64,000 nt of DNA from Anaeromusa acidaminophila DSM 3853. Its GTDB lineage: Bacteria > Bacillota > Negativicutes > Anaeromusales > Anaeromusaceae. The translations under genes were made by a program, and so were the position numbers. Positions 60,673 to 64,000 of the stretch are shown piece by piece. The stretch is from NCBI RefSeq assembly GCF_000374545.1, contig NZ_KB894590.1:1-64000 (forward strand). The letters run 5' to 3'. Under the pieces are notes generated by a model. It ran no database searches. It saw nothing but the letters and a program-made list of their open reading frames with translations, and had not been told where the DNA came from. Position 1 is the stretch's first letter. Every line of letters starts with the position of its first letter.

Positions 60673-61023
60673 ATGTTTGCTCTTAACTTTCAATCGCCGC
60701 ATCATGAAAAACTGCTTATTGCTCGGACTAAAAATTGTACGGTGCGCTTAGGGGATGTACGCAATATATATCCGGAAAACTCAGTAGTCTGGATTACCGT
60801 GGGGAAGCGTATGGGACCTAAACGTAAGCTGTACGCAGCTAGCGTGGATCGGACGAAAACCAAACGCTTTTCTCAGTTGACCATGGAAGATTTGCAGCAT
60901 CAGAATCCAGATATTGACTCAGTAGAAGCGTTGCTGCGTTTTTTTGAGAGCATTTACAACAAAGCCTTAACGATGGAAGATCTGGTAACGGTTATTTATT
61001 TTTCCGAGATTACGGAAGCCTAA
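60673..61023 (+). CDS. ASCH-domain-like protein
   Basis: A 116-residue protein of the kind found in the ASCH/PUA-like RNA-binding group: it begins FALNFQSPHHEKLLIARTKNCTVRLGD, then VWITVGKRMGPKRKLYAASV, with a helical C-terminal half. The ATG at 60673 follows AAGGGGG; a GTG at 60649 would add eight residues. It may bind RNA or a nucleotide, by family inference only. The terminator at 61052 follows it. Confidence 0.6.
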   Translation: MFALNFQSPHHEKLLIARTKNCTVRLGDVRNIYPENSVVWITVGKRMGPKRKLYAASVDRTKTKRFSQLTMEDLQHQNPDIDSVEALLRFFESIYNKALTMEDLVTVIYFSEITEA

Positions 61024-61051
61024 ATAGTGCTTTAGAAGACCGTCTTAAAGC

Positions 61052-61096
61052 AAAATCCCTGGGGTTGCCGTTTTGCGGCAGCCTCAGGGATTTTTA
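61052..61096. terminator. Bidirectional terminator
   Basis: AAAATCCCTG and CAGGGATTTT pair, with an inner stem of GGGTTGCCG and CGGCAGCCT, and T runs on both strands. It ends the ASCH-like gene and the riboswitch-controlled small gene. Confidence 0.92.
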
Positions 61097-61098
61097 GC

Positions 61099-61245
61099 TT
61101 ACTTTTTTGTAATATGCAGCATGGCGTCAAGAATTTCCTGCGAATGCTTTTGTACATGAGCCGAAAGAACGGCATCTTTACAAATGCTAGTGAAGAATGT
61201 TTCCAAACTTTGCAATGACTCCATGGCGGTAGATCCATTTTTCAC
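61099..61245 (-). CDS. 48-residue protein under a c-di-GMP-I riboswitch
   Basis: A small frame of 48 codons. The start is taken as GTG at 61243-61245 because AAAGGAG lies 8 bases upstream; a longer in-frame ATG start at 61293 would lie in the riboswitch platform. The protein is short, probably helical, and charged, with AMESLQSLETFFTSI and HSQEILDAMLHI; it ends in KK. I know no family for it. No other gene follows before the terminator, so this is the only target of the riboswitch. Confidence 0.65.
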   Translation of the reverse strand: MKNGSTAMESLQSLETFFTSICKDAVLSAHVQKHSQEILDAMLHITKK

Positions 61246-61317
61246 ACTAAACGCTCCTTTGTCGACTGGCAACTTTTGAGCGCGGAGAAGCAAACCAAAG
61301 ACTAAATACTATCTTTT

Positions 61318-61397
61318 GGCAGCCTGGCGGTCATGGGAGAACCTCCTGTAGACCCATGGCTTTGCGTCCTCCGCTTTCGCGAAGTTTGCCTTGGCAA
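61318..61397 (-). promoter_or_regulatory. Cyclic-di-GMP-I (GEMM-I) riboswitch aptamer
   Basis: On the minus strand the aptamer reads GCCAAGGCAAAC, a P2 hairpin with a GAAA tetraloop (CTTCGCGAAAGCGGAG), then GGACGCAAAGCC, a P3 hairpin (ATGGG...CCCAT), and closes with ACCGCCAGGCTGCC. The GGACGCAAAGCC core with GAAA tetraloop is the signature of this class. Between it and the small gene (61246-61317) CGCTC can pair with GAGCG at the ribosome-binding site, so translational control is likely. Confidence 0.93.
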
Positions 61398-61417
61398 AAA
61401 TTAATATCTATAAAAAC

Positions 61418-61446
61418 AGTATATAGATTGCAGAGTCTATTGTCAA
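61418..61446 (-). promoter_or_regulatory. Promoter of the c-di-GMP riboswitch transcript
   Basis: On the minus strand TTGACA is followed after 17 bases by TATACT, so transcription begins near 61411, directly ahead of the aptamer. Confidence 0.85.
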
Positions 61447-61619
61447 TGGATACTGAGGCAATAGGCCTAGGACTTATGTGGAAGAACTATGTTGCTGTGC
61501 ATGCACAGTAAGCTTGAAAATAATGACATTGCCCTTTGCGGACAGATAGGCTAGACTAAAATATACAATAAAAAGCAGTCCCTAAGGGCTGTCGAAGGCT
61601 GTGTAGGGGGTGCAAAACT

Positions 61620-62798
61620 ATGCATTGGCAGCGAACTGTTTGGCTGCTAGCTATGGCGTGCATGTTTTCTGGGGCAAGCTATACGATGTTAACGCCATTT
61701 TTACCGCTGTATTTGTTGGAAATAGGGGTTACGGCGGAAGGGGTCCATTGGTGGACCGGATTTATTTTTTCGGTTACTTTTTTTGTCGCCGCTGTTATGG
61801 CTCCTTATTGGGGGCGGCGGGCGGATCACAGCGGTAAGCGCCGGATGGTGCTACGGGCTGGTTTTAGCCTAGCGGCCGTTTATTTTTTGGGAGCTTTCGT
61901 ACGGAATCCCTGGGAACTGCTTGTAGTGAGATTGCTACAAGGATTTGCCAATGGTTTCGTACCGGCGTCGTTGGCGATTGTAGCTTCCACTTCCCCGCCG
62001 GAACGTTTAGGTTCTAATTTAGGATTTATGCAAACGGCATTGCTTTTAGGCGGCATTGCCGGTCCCTTGGCAGGCGGAGCGCTGTCGCATGTGTTCGGTA
62101 TGCGGATGTCCTTCGTGGTGGCGGCAGCTGTGATTTTTATCGGAACATTGGCTGTGGCGGCTTGGGTTAAAGAACCGCCTCAGACTTCGACGTCCCGGCA
62201 GGGAAGTGTCCTTGATGATTTCCGGGAAGCCTGGAACAATAAAACATTGATGCGCATGCTGTTTTTGATGTTCGGAGTACAACTGGTTACATTGGTGTTG
62301 CAGCCTCTATTAGCCTTGTTTGTTGCAGAACTTCAGGGAGATCTGGAAGGGGTGGCCTTGACCGCCGGGATTGTTTGCAGTGTCGCTGGTATTGCCGGTG
62401 CTGTGGCGGCGCCTTTGTGGGGACGTTTGGGACAGAAAAAAGGCTTTGCTCTTATTTTGCAAATCGCATTTTTAGGAGCCGGGGTTTGGAACGCATTGCA
62501 GTATTTTGCGTCAGATATTGTGCAATTCAGTGTGCTGCAAGCGTTATTTGGATTTTTTGTGGTTGGCGTGTTTCCGGCGATTAACACGATTGCCGTCCAA
62601 TCGTCGAATGAAAATTTTCGTGGCAGATTGTTCGGATTGACCACGACAGCCAATCAATTGGGCTGTATGACGGGGCCTTTAATAGGTGGATTTATCAGCG
62701 CCAGTTGGGGGATAAGGCCTGTATTTCTTTTGACTGCGGGCTTGTTACTTTTTTTGGCTGTGCTGAGCCGAAACGGAAAAATGCATAGACAACAATGA
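61620..62798 (+). CDS. MFS transporter, probable drug exporter
   Basis: A 392-residue, 12-segment major facilitator protein. It has the loop-2 motif APYWGRRADHSGKRRMVL and the fifth-segment region QTALLLGGIAGPLAGGAL, which resembles motif C of exporters. The C-terminal half has APLWGRLGQKKGF. It is in the DHA1-like drug:proton antiporter group; the substrate is unknown. A weak GGGGGTG precedes the ATG. It stands alone between the c-di-GMP element and rubrerythrin. Confidence 0.87.
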   Translation: MHWQRTVWLLAMACMFSGASYTMLTPFLPLYLLEIGVTAEGVHWWTGFIFSVTFFVAAVMAPYWGRRADHSGKRRMVLRAGFSLAAVYFLGAFVRNPWELLVVRLLQGFANGFVPASLAIVASTSPPERLGSNLGFMQTALLLGGIAGPLAGGALSHVFGMRMSFVVAAAVIFIGTLAVAAWVKEPPQTSTSRQGSVLDDFREAWNNKTLMRMLFLMFGVQLVTLVLQPLLALFVAELQGDLEGVALTAGIVCSVAGIAGAVAAPLWGRLGQKKGFALILQIAFLGAGVWNALQYFASDIVQFSVLQALFGFFVVGVFPAINTIAVQSSNENFRGRLFGLTTTANQLGCMTGPLIGGFISASWGIRPVFLLTAGLLLFLAVLSRNGKMHRQQ

Positions 62799-62947
62799 TT
62801 TTTTTCATAGATCGGATGTTGTAAAAAAGGTGTTTTTCAGCCTAAGGCGAATCCAGTTAGTAAGACTGTTTTGCGCTATAGCGTCGCAAGCGGTTTCGCG
62901 GGAACGGAAACAACCGAACCTGCTAATAAGCGTAAGGAGGAAAAGAA

Positions 62948-63505
62948 ATGGCTGTGAAAAATGATATGACCTTGGAGTTTTTGCGTTCCGCCTATGGCGG
63001 CGAGAGCATGGCTCACATGCGCTATCTCTGGTGGGGCGATGTCGCCCGCAAAGAAGGTTTTCCTAAGATTGCTAATCTTTTCAAGGCTGTGGCTTATGCA
63101 GAGCAAGTTCATGCAACCAATCATTTTAGGGAAATGGGAGCGGTTGTCAAAGATTCCGCGGTATTTGCGGGAGCTGTTTTTGGTACAGCGAAAACGGTTG
63201 AAAATTTGCAAGGCGCTCTTGACGGAGAATTACATGAGATTCATCAAATGTATCCTGTGTATTTGAATGCAGCGCAGTTCCAAGGGGAAAAAGGAGCGGA
63301 GCGCAGCTGCCATTTTGCGCTGGAAGCGGAAAAAACTCATGCAACGCTGTTTAAAGGGGCTCAAGATGCAGCGAAAGAAGGCAAAGACGTAGGGTATAGC
63401 GAGGTGTATGTCTGTGAAATTTGCGGACATACAGTGACTGATAAGACGGAAGATTTTTGTCCAATCTGCGGAGCAAAAAAAGAGAAATATCATAAATTCT
63501 CTTGA
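62948..63505 (+). CDS. rbr: Rubrerythrin
   Basis: A 185-residue non-heme diiron protein that reduces hydrogen peroxide in anaerobes. The diiron domain (about 1-140) has AYGGESMAHMRYLWWGD, KAVAYAEQVHATNHF, and later LEAEKTHATLF. The C-terminal rubredoxin-like domain has CEICGHTVTDKTEDFCPICG for the iron-sulfur-like centre. AAGGAGG lies before the ATG. It fits the oxygen-defence role of the encapsulated ferritin elsewhere in the window. Confidence 0.93.
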   Translation: MAVKNDMTLEFLRSAYGGESMAHMRYLWWGDVARKEGFPKIANLFKAVAYAEQVHATNHFREMGAVVKDSAVFAGAVFGTAKTVENLQGALDGELHEIHQMYPVYLNAAQFQGEKGAERSCHFALEAEKTHATLFKGAQDAAKEGKDVGYSEVYVCEICGHTVTDKTEDFCPICGAKKEKYHKFS

Positions 63506-63561
63506 GTAACGTTGTAAAAAAGTTGGTCGAGTGAGCTTGTTTTAAAGAAAAATGAGAATGG

Positions 63562-63605
63562 AAAAGCTTGACCGCTGCAATTGTGGTACAAGCTTTTCTT
63601 TTTTC
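63562..63605 (+). terminator. Terminator after rubrerythrin
   Basis: GAAAAGCTTG and CAAGCTTTTC pair around 17-19 bases and run into TTTTTT. Confidence 0.85.
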
Positions 63606-63643
63606 TCTGCTAAAGTAGGGTTATCGAATAAGGGAGGTCTTAT

Positions 63644-64000
63644 ATGACAAGAAAAATAACGGTTGCGCAGCGAGTGAAAAACATAGTGCTTATGGGAATT
63701 GGTTCGGTGATTGCCGCCGCAGGGCTGGAAGTATTTCTGGTGCCCAATAATATTATTGACGGAGGTATTGTCGGTATTTCCATTATGGCCAGCTATTTGA
63801 CCGGGTGGTCGCTGAGCGTATTTTTGGTGCTCTTGAACTTACCATTTTTGTACTTGGGATATACGCAAATTGGTAAAACTTTTGCTTTTTCCACCTTGTT
63901 TTCTATTATTTCCTTGGCTTTCTGGGTAGGGGTATTTACGCCCATCCCGGAGGTGACGAACGATTTGTTTTTGGCGGCTGTCTTCGGCGGCATTACCATT
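63644..64000 (+). CDS. YitT-family membrane protein, truncated by the window edge
   Basis: The first 119 residues of a membrane protein are visible; the frame is open to the right edge. It has LMGIGSVIAAAGLEVFLVPNNIIDGGIVGISIM and YLGYTQIGKTFAFSTLF, typical of the YitT (DUF161/DUF2179) family, whose function is not well established. AGGGAGG precedes the ATG at 63644. About three hydrophobic segments are seen. Confidence 0.88.
   Translation, partial: MTRKITVAQRVKNIVLMGIGSVIAAAGLEVFLVPNNIIDGGIVGISIMASYLTGWSLSVFLVLLNLPFLYLGYTQIGKTFAFSTLFSIISLAFWVGVFTPIPEVTNDLFLAAVFGGITI

Noticed and set aside
1-64000. CRISPR arrays, rRNA and tRNA genes
   Set aside because: No regularly spaced repeats and no rRNA- or tRNA-like sequence were noticed anywhere in the window.

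Overview
The window is a gene-dense stretch of a bacterial chromosome with mixed base composition (around 50% GC by eye). The organism is most likely a strictly anaerobic member of the Bacillota, and my best guess is the Negativicutes (Sporomusaceae-like). This rests on the S-box, THI-box, purine and c-di-GMP-I riboswitches, the short HisG plus HisZ pair, RecD2, the secG-esterase-rnr-smpB neighbourhood, Dcu and DASS dicarboxylate carriers, rubrerythrin and an encapsulated ferritin. No rRNA, tRNA, CRISPR array or prophage was seen. The taxonomic placement is inference; no outer-membrane marker lies in the window.

Left edge to 10 kb: the right end of an IS3-family element, a small minus-strand gene, a guanine-type purine riboswitch driving an AzgA-like purine permease, then a compact purine operon purE-purC-purF-purM-purN-purH-purD that makes IMP. 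purK, purB and purSQL are not here. From 10 to 15 kb come a TetR regulator flanked by two candidate noncoding RNAs and a minus-strand methionine ABC transporter (metN-metI-metQ plus a second MetQ-like protein) under a SAM-I riboswitch.

From 15 to 25 kb lies histidine biosynthesis in two blocks: a TrpR-like YerC regulator with hisZ and an HD-domain gene, then, after an inverted hydroxyacid dehydrogenase gene, hisG-D-C-B-H-A-F-IE, tightly overlapped and ending in a SagB-type nitroreductase. From 25.3 to 26.6 kb is an encapsulated ferritin and its encapsulin shell. Then follow an ABC-F protein, RecD2, ComF and SecG.

From 32 to 41 kb the usual secG-esterase-rnr-smpB order is split by two HD-GYP proteins and a chemoreceptor. 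From 41 to 45 kb are a MarR regulator, a nuclease-fold-like protein of unknown role, a sigma-54-dependent response regulator and a downstream gene carrying a clear sigma-54 promoter with paired upstream repeats. From 45 to 51.4 kb: an inositol-phosphatase family protein, BioA behind a BirA-like operator, Dcu and DASS carriers, a BFD-like iron-sulfur protein and an acetate carrier. From 51.5 to 54.3 kb: a TPP-riboswitch operon cytX-thiM-thiW (minus strand). From 54.4 to 60 kb: a second ABC-F protein, a soluble chemoreceptor with an N-terminal Rossmann domain, and a polar amino-acid ABC transporter with a leader terminator hairpin. From 60 kb to the right edge: two small proteins, a c-di-GMP-I riboswitch in front of a 48-residue gene, an MFS exporter, rubrerythrin and a truncated YitT-family membrane protein.

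The most promising under-described items are the c-di-GMP riboswitch with its tiny gene, the sigma-54 regulator and target pair, the Rossmann-chemoreceptor fusion, and the structured transcript between tetR and the met operon. Cyclic-di-GMP control recurs (riboswitch, two HD-GYP proteins), as does oxidative-stress and iron handling (encapsulated ferritin, rubrerythrin).
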